Below are positions 8,326 to 16,248 of a stretch of DNA of 30,999 bases, one piece after another (positions within the stretch are counted from its first letter, which is position 1; each line of letters begins with the position of its first letter). Made by a program: the position numbers and the translations under genes. This DNA is from Bacteroides sp. (GTDB lineage: Bacteria; Bacteroidota; Bacteroidia; Bacteroidales; Bacteroidaceae): assembly GCA_030529405.1 (NCBI GenBank), contig JAUMWZ010000002.1:1-30999 (forward strand), read 5' to 3'. The notes beneath the pieces were generated by a model. That model did not search any database, was not told where the DNA came from, and saw nothing but the letters and a program-made list of their open reading frames with translations.

Positions 8326-10434
8326 ATGAAAAAGATTAACGTTTTTATTATGTCTGCTATTATTATGACTACTTCATCTTGTGTTGGTGGGGCAAAGTCG
8401 TCTGACTCTTCTAACGGAGTGTTAATTGAAAAGTCGAATATCAAGATAGAAAACAAGCGTATGTCTCCTGAAGCTCTTTGGGCAATGGGAAGAATTGGCG
8501 ATTTTGCAGTATCGCCTGACGGCAAGAAAATAGCATATACGGTGGCTTATTACAGTGTTGCTGAGAACAAGAGCAACAGAGAAGTGTATGTTATGAATGC
8601 TGACGGAACAGACAATAAGCAAATCACTAAAACAACACACCAAGAGAGCCAAGTGGCATGGATTAAAGGGGGTGAGAAGATTGCATTCTTGAGTAATGAG
8701 TCGGGTAGCAACCAAATATATCAAATGAATGCTGACGGTAGTGCAAGAGAACAGCTTACTAGCTATGAGGGTAATATTGAAGGCTTTTCATTCTCTCCTG
8801 ACGAAAAGAAGTTGATGTTTATATCTACCGTGAAAACCAAGGCAGAAACATCGGCAATGTATCCAGACCTGCCAAAAACAACAGGTATGATTATTACTGA
8901 CCTTATGTATAAACATTGGGACGAGTGGGTTACAGAAGCACCTCACCCTTTCGTTGCTGACTTCGACGGTAAGTCTATAAGCAACGTGGTTGATGTTCTT
9001 CAAGGCGAACCTTATGAAAGTCCTATGCGTCCGTTCGGTGGAGTTGAGCAGTTGGCGTGGAGCAATGACGGCAAAGAAATAGCATATACTTGCAGAAAGA
9101 AAATAGGACTGGAATATGCGTTATCTACAAACTCTGACATATATGTATATAACTTAGAGTCAAAGGAAACACGCAACATAACTGAAGAAAATAAAGGTTA
9201 CGACACAAATCCGCAATACTCGCCAGACGGTAAACATATTGCTTGGCTTAGTATGGAAAGAGATGGGTTTGAAGCAGACTTAAACAGATTGTTCGTTATG
9301 AATGTTGAAACGGGTGAGAAAACATTCGTAAGCGACAAGTTCGAGTCAAACGTAGACCAATTTGTATGGACAAAAGACTCTAAGGGCTTTTACTTTGTTG
9401 GCGTATGGCACGGACTTAGCCACATATACTCTCTTGACATAGCAACAAAAGAGATAAAGCAACTAACACAAGGTCAGTATGACTATGTTGCTGTTTCTCA
9501 TTTGGGCGACCAGCTGATAACAAAGAGACACTCGATGAGTGAAGCTGACGAACTGTTTGCGGTAAATACAAACGGCGAGGTGAGTCAGCTTACTAAAGAA
9601 AACAGTCATATATACGACCAAATTGAAATGGGTAAGGTTGCGCCTCGTTGGGTTAAGACTACTGACGGAAAAGATATGCTTGTGTGGGTTATATTCCCTC
9701 CACAATTCGACCCAAATAAGAAGTATCCAGCTATACTTTATTGTCAAGGAGGACCACAAAGTGCAGTGAGTCAGTTCTGGTCATACAGATGGAATATGCA
9801 AACTTTTGCTGCTAAGGACTACATTATTGTTGCTCCTAACCGTCGTGGACTACCGGGATTTGGCAAAGAATGGAACGAACAGATTAGTGGCGACTATGGT
9901 GGTCAGTGTATGAGAGATTATTTCAGTGCAATAGACGAAGTGGCTAAGGAAAGCTATGTAGACGAAAACCGTCTTGGTGCAGTAGGTGCCAGCTTCGGAG
10001 GCTTCTCTGTTTACTGGCTAGCAGGCAATCACAACAAACGTTTCAAAGCATTCATTGCTCACAATGGTATATTCAACATGGAAATGCAATATCTTGAAAC
10101 AGAAGAAAAATGGTTTGCAAACTGGGATATGGGTGGTGCTTATTGGGAAAAAGACAATAAAGTGGCACAAGGCACATTCGCTAACTCTCCGCACAAGTTT
10201 GTAGACAAATGGGACACACCTATTCTATGTATTCACAGCGAAAAAGACTATCGCATTCTTGCAAATCAAGCTATGGCAGCCTTTGACGCCGCTAAGTTGA
10301 GAGGTGTACCAGCTAAGATGCTGATGTTTCCAGACGAAAACCATTGGGTGCTTAAACCACAGAATGGTATCTTATGGCAAAGAGTGTTTGCCGATTGGCT
10401 TGATGAATGGCTAAAAGACGATGCAAAGAAGTAA
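8326..10434 (+). CDS. S9 family peptidase, dipeptidyl peptidase 5 type
   Basis: A 702-residue exported serine peptidase that closely resembles Porphyromonas gingivalis DPP5, which releases dipeptides from peptide N-termini with hydrophobic residues at P1. The N-terminal half is a beta-propeller with PD40/WD40-like strands such as FAVSPDGKKIAYTV and YSPDGKHIAWLS. The C-terminal alpha/beta hydrolase has Ser556 in GASFGGFS, Asp641 in SEKDYRI and His673 in ENHWVL. The DPP5-typical segment DLMYKHWDEWV is present. The N-terminus is MKKINVFIMS followed by AIIMTTSSC, a lipobox-like end with Cys19, so the protein may be a lipoprotein rather than a free periplasmic enzyme. It likely feeds amino-acid scavenging. 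A single-gene unit. Confidence 0.9.
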   Translation: MKKINVFIMSAIIMTTSSCVGGAKSSDSSNGVLIEKSNIKIENKRMSPEALWAMGRIGDFAVSPDGKKIAYTVAYYSVAENKSNREVYVMNADGTDNKQITKTTHQESQVAWIKGGEKIAFLSNESGSNQIYQMNADGSAREQLTSYEGNIEGFSFSPDEKKLMFISTVKTKAETSAMYPDLPKTTGMIITDLMYKHWDEWVTEAPHPFVADFDGKSISNVVDVLQGEPYESPMRPFGGVEQLAWSNDGKEIAYTCRKKIGLEYALSTNSDIYVYNLESKETRNITEENKGYDTNPQYSPDGKHIAWLSMERDGFEADLNRLFVMNVETGEKTFVSDKFESNVDQFVWTKDSKGFYFVGVWHGLSHIYSLDIATKEIKQLTQGQYDYVAVSHLGDQLITKRHSMSEADELFAVNTNGEVSQLTKENSHIYDQIEMGKVAPRWVKTTDGKDMLVWVIFPPQFDPNKKYPAILYCQGGPQSAVSQFWSYRWNMQTFAAKDYIIVAPNRRGLPGFGKEWNEQISGDYGGQCMRDYFSAIDEVAKESYVDENRLGAVGASFGGFSVYWLAGNHNKRFKAFIAHNGIFNMEMQYLETEEKWFANWDMGGAYWEKDNKVAQGTFANSPHKFVDKWDTPILCIHSEKDYRILANQAMAAFDAAKLRGVPAKMLMFPDENHWVLKPQNGILWQRVFADWLDEWLKDDAKK

Positions 10435-10460
10435 ACTGTGCATATAACACACCGTTTCTA

Positions 10461-10548
10461 AACGATATATTGTTTGGAAGTTGGTTATATATAAATTGGG
10501 AGCAAACTGTATACAGTCTGCTCCCAATTTATATATACTCAGTTTTTG
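10461..10548. repeat. 22-bp tandem repeat array 3 (4 units)
   Basis: Units start at 10461, 10483, 10505 and 10527. Cores are AACGATATATTGTT, GGTTATATATAAAT, AACTGTATACAGTC and ATTTATATATACTC. Units 2-4 have evolved into a perfect hairpin, listed separately. The array lies between convergent genes. Confidence 0.85.
10486..10537. terminator. 19-bp perfect hairpin between DPP5 and glnN, likely bidirectional terminator
   Basis: Bases 10486-10504 are the exact reverse complement of 10519-10537 (GGGAGCA pairing with TGCTCCC at the loop end, TATATAAAT at the base). The 14-base loop contains the palindrome ACTGTATACAGT. The two arms come from neighbouring repeat units. Its position between the 3' ends of two facing genes suggests transcription end on both strands, although no long U-tract follows. 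Confidence 0.7.
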
Positions 10549-10581
10549 AGTTGTAATTGTGTTATTTCAAAGACGATATTC

Positions 10582-12771
10582 CTACTTAGCAAAAAGCAGT
10601 TCTCTGTACTTCGGCAATGGCCATATTTCGTCGTCAATCTCTAGCTCTAAGTGGTCTATGTGATCTCTTATTTCGTCAAGATAAGGCTTAACTTTTTCTT
10701 CATACATAAAGGCTTTCTCTTTGTGGTCTTTTAGTTTGTTTGCCTCTTTTCTAGTCTCTATCATGTCGTGTACTAACTGTTTTATTGCAGTTACTCTACG
10801 AGATATTTCCCTAACAAGGTCTTTTCTGTCCTTGCTTATTGCTTCATATTCGTCTGTGTCAAATATCTTTTTTAGTCCAATCAAGTTTTCTAAAAGTCTG
10901 TTTTGATAAGTCACAGCAGTTGGAACGATATGATTTATAGCCAAATCTCCAAGCACACGACTTTCAATTTGTACTTTCATAGTATACTTATCAAGCTCAA
11001 CCTCAAGCCTACTTTTTAACTCCACTTCGTTGAAAATCTGCTCTCCTATCAGCACACTCTTAGCCTGTTCGTCAGTCAATTTAGTAAGAGCCTCCGGCAC
11101 ATGACATATATTTGTCAGTCCTCTGCGCTTTGCTTCGTCTCTCCATTCTTGAGAATATCCGTCGCCTTCAAACCTTATCGGCTCAGACTCTATTATCAGC
11201 TCTTTCAGTACCTTAAATATAGCTTCGTCTTTATTCATACCGTTTTCTATCAAGCCTAAAACGGTTTTATTGAACTTGTTTAGTTGGTTTGCCATAGCGG
11301 CATTTATAACTATCATCGCAGCAGCACAGTTTGACGATGAACCTGCTGCTCTAAATTCAAATCTGTTGCCTGTAAATGCAAACGGAGATGTGCGGTTTCT
11401 GTCGGTCGTGTCTAGTAGTATGTCTGGCAATCTCCGTATTCCCAACTTCAAGGTTGTCTTTTCTTCTGGTGTCATCTTGCTATCGCCAACCTGACGGACA
11501 ATGTCATCAAGAATAGTAGAAAGCTCTCTTCCGAGGAAACATGATAATATTGCTGGCGGAGCCTCACTAGCACCAAGGCGGTAACTATTGCCTGCACTCG
11601 AGATAGATGCTCTTAGCAAATCTTGATTCTTATATACCATCATGAGTGCATTAACAAGAAACGTCAAGAAAAGCATATTGCCCTTTGGATTCTTTCCAGG
11701 AGCAAACAGATTTATTCCGTTATCAGTGCATAGCGACCAGTTATTGTGTTTGCCCGAACCATTAACACCACTGTAAGGCTTTTCGTGAAGAAGTACGTTG
11801 AACTTATGCTTTTGTGCAATCCTTTTCATCAAATCCATTACAAGTTGGTTATGGTCATTTGCCAAGTTGCAATTCTCGAATATAGGAGCAAGTTCAAATT
11901 GGTTTGGAGCCACTTCATTATGTCTTGTCTTGGCAGGTATACCTAGTTTGTGGCATTCTATTTCTACCTCTTTCATAAAAGCAGTAACTCTTGGCGGGAT
12001 AGAACCGAAGTAATGGTCTTCTAGCTGTTGGTCTTTTGCCGATGAATGACCCATAAGTGTTCTGCCAGTTAAACACAAATCGGGGCGAGCATTATATAGT
12101 GCAGAATCTACTAAGAAATACTCTTGTTCCCAACCTAGGTTGGTGTACACTCGAGTGACGTTTTTATCAAACAACTGACATACATCTGTTGCGGCTTTAT
12201 CTACTGCAGCCAATGCCTTTAGTAATGGAGTTTTGTAGTCTAAGGCTTCTCCTGTGTACGATATGAATATAGTAGGGATACACAAAGTGTTATCCACCAC
12301 GAAGGCAGGTGAAGATACGTCCCATGCTGTGTAACCTCTTGCTTCGAAGGTGTTTCTTATTCCTCCGTTTGGAAAAGAAGATGCGTCTGGCTCTTGTTGA
12401 ACAAGAAGTTTTCCCGAAAATCTTTCTATCACTCCTCCATCGTCAGATATTTCTATGAATCCGTCGTGTTTTTCTGCTGTTCCGTCTGTCAATGGTTGAA
12501 ACCAGTGTGTGTAATGTGTTACGTTCAAAGACTTCGCCCAGCTTTTCATACCGTTAGCTATCAAGTCTGCCATTTCTCTACTTATGGGTGTTCCTCTCTC
12601 CACAGCATCGACCACAGCTCTATACGCTTCCTTTGGAAGATATTCTTGCATCTTCTTTCTGTCAAACACATTCATTCCATAGTAGTCTGATATTTTGTTA
12701 GAAGGAGGTGTTACTTCTAACGGTTTTCTATTAGATAGCTCTTTAAGAGCAAAGAATCTCATTTCTGACAT
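10582..12771 (-). CDS. glnN: glutamine synthetase type III
   Basis: A 729-residue cytoplasmic enzyme that makes glutamine from glutamate, ammonia and ATP. The length, the N-terminal half with YFLVDSALYNARPDL (glutamate-binding Glu region), HNEVAPNQFELAPIFEN and the segment VNGSGKHNNWSL are typical of GSIII, the main ammonium-assimilating synthetase of Bacteroides (first described there as GlnN). FRAAGSSSNCAAAMIVINAA and a helical C-terminal region ending LLFAK complete the family pattern. The start ATG follows a good -7 box by about 30 bases. It is a single-gene unit convergent with DPP5. Regulation by nitrogen status is expected for the family; no specific operator is visible. Confidence 0.95.
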   Translation of the reverse strand: MSEMRFFALKELSNRKPLEVTPPSNKISDYYGMNVFDRKKMQEYLPKEAYRAVVDAVERGTPISREMADLIANGMKSWAKSLNVTHYTHWFQPLTDGTAEKHDGFIEISDDGGVIERFSGKLLVQQEPDASSFPNGGIRNTFEARGYTAWDVSSPAFVVDNTLCIPTIFISYTGEALDYKTPLLKALAAVDKAATDVCQLFDKNVTRVYTNLGWEQEYFLVDSALYNARPDLCLTGRTLMGHSSAKDQQLEDHYFGSIPPRVTAFMKEVEIECHKLGIPAKTRHNEVAPNQFELAPIFENCNLANDHNQLVMDLMKRIAQKHKFNVLLHEKPYSGVNGSGKHNNWSLCTDNGINLFAPGKNPKGNMLFLTFLVNALMMVYKNQDLLRASISSAGNSYRLGASEAPPAILSCFLGRELSTILDDIVRQVGDSKMTPEEKTTLKLGIRRLPDILLDTTDRNRTSPFAFTGNRFEFRAAGSSSNCAAAMIVINAAMANQLNKFNKTVLGLIENGMNKDEAIFKVLKELIIESEPIRFEGDGYSQEWRDEAKRRGLTNICHVPEALTKLTDEQAKSVLIGEQIFNEVELKSRLEVELDKYTMKVQIESRVLGDLAINHIVPTAVTYQNRLLENLIGLKKIFDTDEYEAISKDRKDLVREISRRVTAIKQLVHDMIETRKEANKLKDHKEKAFMYEEKVKPYLDEIRDHIDHLELEIDDEIWPLPKYRELLFAK

Positions 12772-12802
12772 AATACTACCTTTATTTTATGTTTATAGCG
12801 TG

Positions 12803-12810
12803 CAAAAGTA
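12803..12810 (-). promoter_or_regulatory. -7 box of glnN
   Basis: The minus strand reads TACTTTTG, an exact TAnnTTTG match, giving a leader of about 25 bases before the ATG at 12771. Confidence 0.55.
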
Positions 12811-12916
12811 TTTGTTTTCTATGAAATACCCCTAAAATATAAGGGTTCTTTTCAGAAATAGTATGATTTTTCTTCTTGATACCCCTTTTGTGTGGTGGCT
12901 GGTAAACTTTGATGAA

Positions 12917-12960
12917 TATATATAGTTAGCATGATAAATGTGTCAGTTGTATATAAATTA
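12917..12960. repeat. possible decayed pair of the 22-bp repeat cores
   Basis: TATATATAGTTAG (12917-12929) and TTGTATATAAATTAG (12947-12960) resemble the array cores but are about 31 bases apart, not 22. They may be remnants or chance AT-rich sequence. Confidence 0.3.
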
Positions 12961-12968
12961 GGCACAAT

Positions 12969-13002
12969 TTTGTTATTATAAAGCCTTTTATTTATACCTT
13001 TG
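12969..13002 (+). promoter_or_regulatory. promoter of the gene at 13029
   Basis: TTTG at 12969-12972 and an exact -7 box TACCTTTG at 12995-13002, 22 bases apart (one base longer than usual). Confidence 0.5.
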
Positions 13003-13028
13003 ATAAAAATAATGTTTGGAGGGTTTAT

Positions 13029-13475
13029 ATGATGTTCAAGGAAAGTACAATTAAAAAGATTAAAGAAGCTATTAAGCAGGCTATATCTGTCTACACTTCG
13101 TCAGATATAGAATTTATTCACACTGATATTTACATTCAGGCAGACAGATTGCTTGGTGAGTTGAATTTCAGTAACGATGAAGATGCAGAACTATATTCTG
13201 TAAGCATAGGAGAATTGAAGTCTGACACTCTAGAGGGCTATTACGAAAACTTAGAAGATGAATTGCGTAGCATTTTGGAAGATATGTATTCGGAATCAGT
13301 CTTTGATAAAGTGAAAATATCTACTCCTTACTCTTTCGTATTGATAGACGAAAACAAGGAAACAATATCTGACCTTTTGTTGATAGATGATGACACTGTT
13401 GTTCTTAACGGCGGACTTTTGAAAGGTTTAGATAAAGAGTTGGACGACTTTTTGAAGAACCTTTTAGAATCGTGA
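13029..13475 (+). CDS. hypothetical acidic protein, unknown family
   Basis: A 148-residue soluble, acidic protein that I do not recognise. It has no signal peptide or membrane segment. The first 25 residues are a basic amphipathic helix (FKESTIKKIKEAIKQAIS); the rest is rich in Asp and Glu with predicted alternating helix and strand, e.g. ELNFSNDEDAELYSVSIGEL and a DLLLIDDDTVVLNGGLL segment near the end. Two ATG codons adjoin (13029 and 13032). A GGAGGG at 13018-13023 gives an unusually good Shine-Dalgarno for this phylum, with spacing of 5 or 8 bases, so either may be used. An exact -7 box lies upstream. Codon use resembles the neighbours. Confidence 0.75.
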   Translation: MMFKESTIKKIKEAIKQAISVYTSSDIEFIHTDIYIQADRLLGELNFSNDEDAELYSVSIGELKSDTLEGYYENLEDELRSILEDMYSESVFDKVKISTPYSFVLIDENKETISDLLLIDDDTVVLNGGLLKGLDKELDDFLKNLLES

Positions 13476-13735
13476 TGTGAATAAAACAGCAATAATATCT
13501 CTATGTGGCTTGCGGTGTGCAATTACTCTGTGGGCAACGTAGCAGGTGTTTTTGTTTGTTGTTTTTTATTCCCTCCTTATAAGTGTTACATTCTTGAATC
13601 TCTCTAAACATTCATTCTAAGTCGTTTATGCTTATATGTCACATGTAGATGTACTGTGATATGTAACACCGTTATATACACTCTCTTGTTATGTCTTTAT
13701 CTGTTTTCTAACCACCTGTATTAAGTCATTTTCTA
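13476..13735. other. 260-bp gap with a nested inverted repeat
   Basis: No gene is visible. GTGTTACAT at 13583-13591 is inverted as ATGTAACAC at 13661-13669, and between them TCACA (about 13639-13643) and TGTGA (13655-13659) form an inner dyad flanked by ATAT. This could be a structured RNA or a remnant; nothing identifies it. Confidence 0.35.
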
Positions 13736-13823
13736 ATTTATATACAACTGACTTGCAAATAATATATAGCTGACTTCTAAACCATATATAGTTTGTTTAT
13801 TGACTGTATACAGTTTGCAAAGC
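13736..13823. repeat. 22-bp tandem repeat array 4 (4 units)
   Basis: Units start at 13736, 13758, 13780 and 13802, with cores TTTATATACAAC, TAATATATAGCT, ACCATATATAGT and ACTGTATACAGT (palindromic). The first two spacers read GACTTGCA and GACTTCTA, i.e. inverted relative to the TTTGCAAA spacer of the last unit. It lies upstream of fhs and ends about 90 bases before the -7 box. Confidence 0.9.
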
Positions 13824-13885
13824 GTGTTTTCTTAACCTTTATCTGAGATAATAATATTCAATAGAAAAAATATATGCTTTTTGTG

Positions 13886-13918
13886 TTGCTATGATGCAAA
13901 CAAAAAAACTTATATTTG
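13886..13918 (+). promoter_or_regulatory. promoter of fhs
   Basis: TTG at 13886-13888 and an exact -7 box TATATTTG at 13911-13918, 22 bases apart. The transcript would have a leader of about 50 bases. Confidence 0.5.
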
Positions 13919-13977
13919 TGTTTATGAACTAAAAGGCAAAGAGTCTTTTATCCTTAACAATCTAATAACAAAACAAT

Positions 13978-15645
13978 ATGAAAACAGATATTGAAATTGC
14001 ACGTAGCATAGAGCTAAAGAATATTGCAGAGGTTGCAGAATCGGTTGGTATAGATGCTAACAGTCTGGAAAGCTATGGCAAGCACATAGCAAAGGTGCCA
14101 TACAAGCTAATTGATGAAGAAAAGGTAAAGAAAAGTAACCTTATTCTTGTTACAGCCATTACTGCCACAAAGGCGGGAATAGGTAAGACTACCGTGTCAA
14201 TAGGTCTTGCTCTTGGACTAAACAAAATAGGAAAGAAAGCCATAGTAGCTTTACGTGAGCCGTCATTGGGCCCATGTTTCGGAATGAAAGGTGGTGCTAC
14301 TGGCGGTGGATATGCACAAGTGTTGCCTATGGAAAAGATAAATCTGCACTTCACTGGAGATTTTCATGCCATAACATCTGCTCACAACATGATTTCGGCA
14401 ATGCTAGACAACTACTTGTATCAGAATCAATCTAACGGATTCTCTCTTAAAGAAGTGCTTTGGAAGAGAGTGTTAGACGTCAATGACCGCTCACTTCGTA
14501 GCATCATTGTAGGTATGGGGCCTAAAACTAATGGACTGTTGCAAGAGTCAGGCTTCGACATTACCTCGGCTTCTGAGATTATGGCAATTCTATGCTTATC
14601 TAAAGACATAGAAGATTTAAGAAGAAGAATAGAAAACATCATACTTGGTTTCACTCACGACGATAAACCATTCACTGTGAAAGACCTTGGAGTTGCAGGA
14701 GCAGTAACAGTGTTGTTGCAGGAGGCTATTAACCCTAACTTAGTGCAAACTACTGAGGGTACGCCTGCGTTTGTACACGGTGGACCATTTGCTAATATAG
14801 CACACGGTTGCAACTCTCTTATTGCTACCAAGACAGCAATGACCTTTGCAGACTATGTTGTTACAGAGGCTGGATTTGGAGCAGACTTAGGTGCTGAGAA
14901 ATTCTATGACATCAAGTGTCGCAAGTCTGGTCTTCGTCCGCGTGCAACAGTTATTGTTGCCACCGCACAAGGGCTTAAAATGCACGGAGGTGTAGAACTT
15001 GAGAAGATAAAAGAGCCAAACATTGACGGACTGAGAGAAGGACTTAAAAACCTAGATAAGCACATCAAAAACTTACAGTCTTTTGGTCAGACAGTAGTGG
15101 TAGCTTTCAACAGGTTTGCAACAGATACAAATGAGGAGATAGAAGTCTTAAAGAACTACTGTAATGCTATCGGTGTGGACTGTGCTATAAACAATGCCTT
15201 TATGGAAGGTGGTGATGGTGCTATAGAGCTAGCCAACGTTGTTGTTAATGCAATAGAGAAACACCCTTCTAAGGAGCTAAAGTTTGCTTACGAAGAAAAC
15301 GACAGCGTGAAGACAAAGGTTGATAAGTTGGCAAAAAATATATATGGAGCTAAAGATGTGGTATATAGTCTTGCGGCTAAAAACAAGATTAAGCTGATAG
15401 AAAGTTTAGGTATATCTCACTATCCGATATGTATTGCTAAGACTCAATTCTCTTTCTCTGCCGACCAAAAGGCGTATGGAGTTGCCAAAGACTTTGAGTT
15501 TAGTATAAAAGACATTGTTATAAACAATGGGGCAGAGATGATTGTGGTTATAGCGGGAGAAATAATGAGAATGCCGGGACTTCCTAAATCGCCTCAAGCG
15601 TTGCATATTGACATTGTAGATGGCGAAATTGAAGGACTTAGCTAA
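13978..15645 (+). CDS. fhs: formate-tetrahydrofolate ligase
   Basis: A 555-residue cytoplasmic enzyme that joins formate to tetrahydrofolate with ATP, giving 10-formyl-THF for one-carbon metabolism. The ATP-binding loop TKAGIGKTT is at 64-72 (a variant of the clostridial TPAGEGKTT that is usual in Bacteroidota). Other family blocks are LREPSLGPCFGMKGGATGGG, NLHFTGDFHAITSAHN, FVHGGPFANIAHGCNS and the C-terminal AGEIMRMPGLPKSPQA. Length is normal. It is a single-gene unit with an exact -7 box and a good terminator. Confidence 0.97.
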   Translation: MKTDIEIARSIELKNIAEVAESVGIDANSLESYGKHIAKVPYKLIDEEKVKKSNLILVTAITATKAGIGKTTVSIGLALGLNKIGKKAIVALREPSLGPCFGMKGGATGGGYAQVLPMEKINLHFTGDFHAITSAHNMISAMLDNYLYQNQSNGFSLKEVLWKRVLDVNDRSLRSIIVGMGPKTNGLLQESGFDITSASEIMAILCLSKDIEDLRRRIENIILGFTHDDKPFTVKDLGVAGAVTVLLQEAINPNLVQTTEGTPAFVHGGPFANIAHGCNSLIATKTAMTFADYVVTEAGFGADLGAEKFYDIKCRKSGLRPRATVIVATAQGLKMHGGVELEKIKEPNIDGLREGLKNLDKHIKNLQSFGQTVVVAFNRFATDTNEEIEVLKNYCNAIGVDCAINNAFMEGGDGAIELANVVVNAIEKHPSKELKFAYEENDSVKTKVDKLAKNIYGAKDVVYSLAAKNKIKLIESLGISHYPICIAKTQFSFSADQKAYGVAKDFEFSIKDIVINNGAEMIVVIAGEIMRMPGLPKSPQALHIDIVDGEIEGLS

Positions 15646-15680
15646 TAACACATAACAAAACATATAGCAAGTAATGCTAG

Positions 15681-15722
15681 GAGCAACCGAGTGATGACAT
15701 CACTTTGGTTGCTCTTTTTTTA
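15681..15722 (+). terminator. terminator of fhs
   Basis: GAGCAACC (15681-15688) pairs with GGTTGCTC (15707-15714), and the inner GTGATG with CATCAC; a run of T follows. Confidence 0.9.
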
Positions 15723-15800
15723 TTGTCGTGTTTTGAAGTATTGTTGTCTTAGTTGTTGATTATGAATGTGTTATCTCTTTGTGTGAATGCTGGTTTTGCA

Positions 15801-15888
15801 AACAATATATTGTTTGCAAGTCAGCTGTATATAATTGACTTCTAGACTGTATATAGTTTAATTGTTAGCTGTATATGGTTTGAAGTGG
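15801..15888. repeat. 22-bp tandem repeat array 5 (4 units)
   Basis: Units start at 15801, 15823, 15845 and 15867. Cores are AACAATATATTGTT (a 14-base perfect palindrome), GCTGTATATAAT, ACTGTATATAGT and GCTGTATATGGT. The second spacer is inverted (TGACTTCTA). It lies between the 3' ends of fhs and tRNA-Arg. Confidence 0.9.
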
Positions 15889-15916
15889 AGGGAATAATGT
15901 CTTTTGTTAGCCGTAT

Positions 15917-15953
15917 AAACAAATCAAGGCAGTGATAATGTTCACTGCCTTGA
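15917..15953 (-). terminator. terminator of tRNA-Arg
   Basis: A 12-bp perfect stem (TCAAGGCAGTGA at 15924-15935, TCACTGCCTTGA at 15942-15953) lies 3' of the tRNA on the minus strand and is followed there by TTTGTTTA. Confidence 0.7.
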
Positions 15954-15959
15954 CGATTG

Positions 15960-16032
15960 TGACTCCGGTGCGATTCAAACGCACGACCTTCAGAACCGGA
16001 ATCTGACGCTCTATTCACTAAGCTACGGAGCC
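15960..16032 (-). tRNA. tRNA-Arg (anticodon CCG)
   Basis: Reading the minus strand from 16032, the acceptor stem GGCTCCG pairs with CGGAGTC (one G-T pair). The anticodon stem TCAGA/TCTGA encloses the loop TTCCGGT, giving anticodon CCG, which reads CGG. The T arm is GTGCG-TTTGAAT-CGCAC. The discriminator is A and CCA is not encoded. It is a standard 73-base tRNA for a codon that is rare in the genes around it. Confidence 0.95.
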
Positions 16033-16046
16033 TTTTGATGTGAACG

Positions 16047-16054
16047 CAAAATTA
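16047..16054 (-). promoter_or_regulatory. -7 box of tRNA-Arg
   Basis: The minus strand reads TAATTTTG, an exact TAnnTTTG match, 14 bases before the mature 5' end. Confidence 0.5.
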
Positions 16055-16212
16055 AGAAAAAACAAAGAAGTAAGAAATATAGATTGTTCAAATCATTGTT
16101 TGTGGCTCAAATACCCATATCTCTTTGGTCAGAAAACATCTTGTAAGTGGCAAAAACAATATAAACAAGCAACTAATGATGAAGTTTTGTCTGTGTAATG
16201 ATTAAATAATAC

Positions 16213-16220
16213 TATTTTTG
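16213..16220 (+). promoter_or_regulatory. -7 box of asnA-ung
   Basis: TATTTTTG matches TAnnTTTG exactly. Transcription would begin near 16225-16228, almost at the upstream ATG (16231), so the ATG at 16249 is the better start. Confidence 0.5.
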
Positions 16221-16248
16221 CTGTTTATGAATGAAAAAGATAGGATAT

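Noticed and set aside
13090..13119. Inverted repeat CTATATCTG/CAGATATAG inside the unknown gene
   Set aside because: Nine-bp arms in AT-rich coding DNA can occur by chance, and it does not follow the 22-bp pattern.
15960..16032. tRNA genes as integration sites for a mobile element
   Set aside because: No integrase and no direct repeat of the tRNA 3' end are seen near either tRNA in this window.
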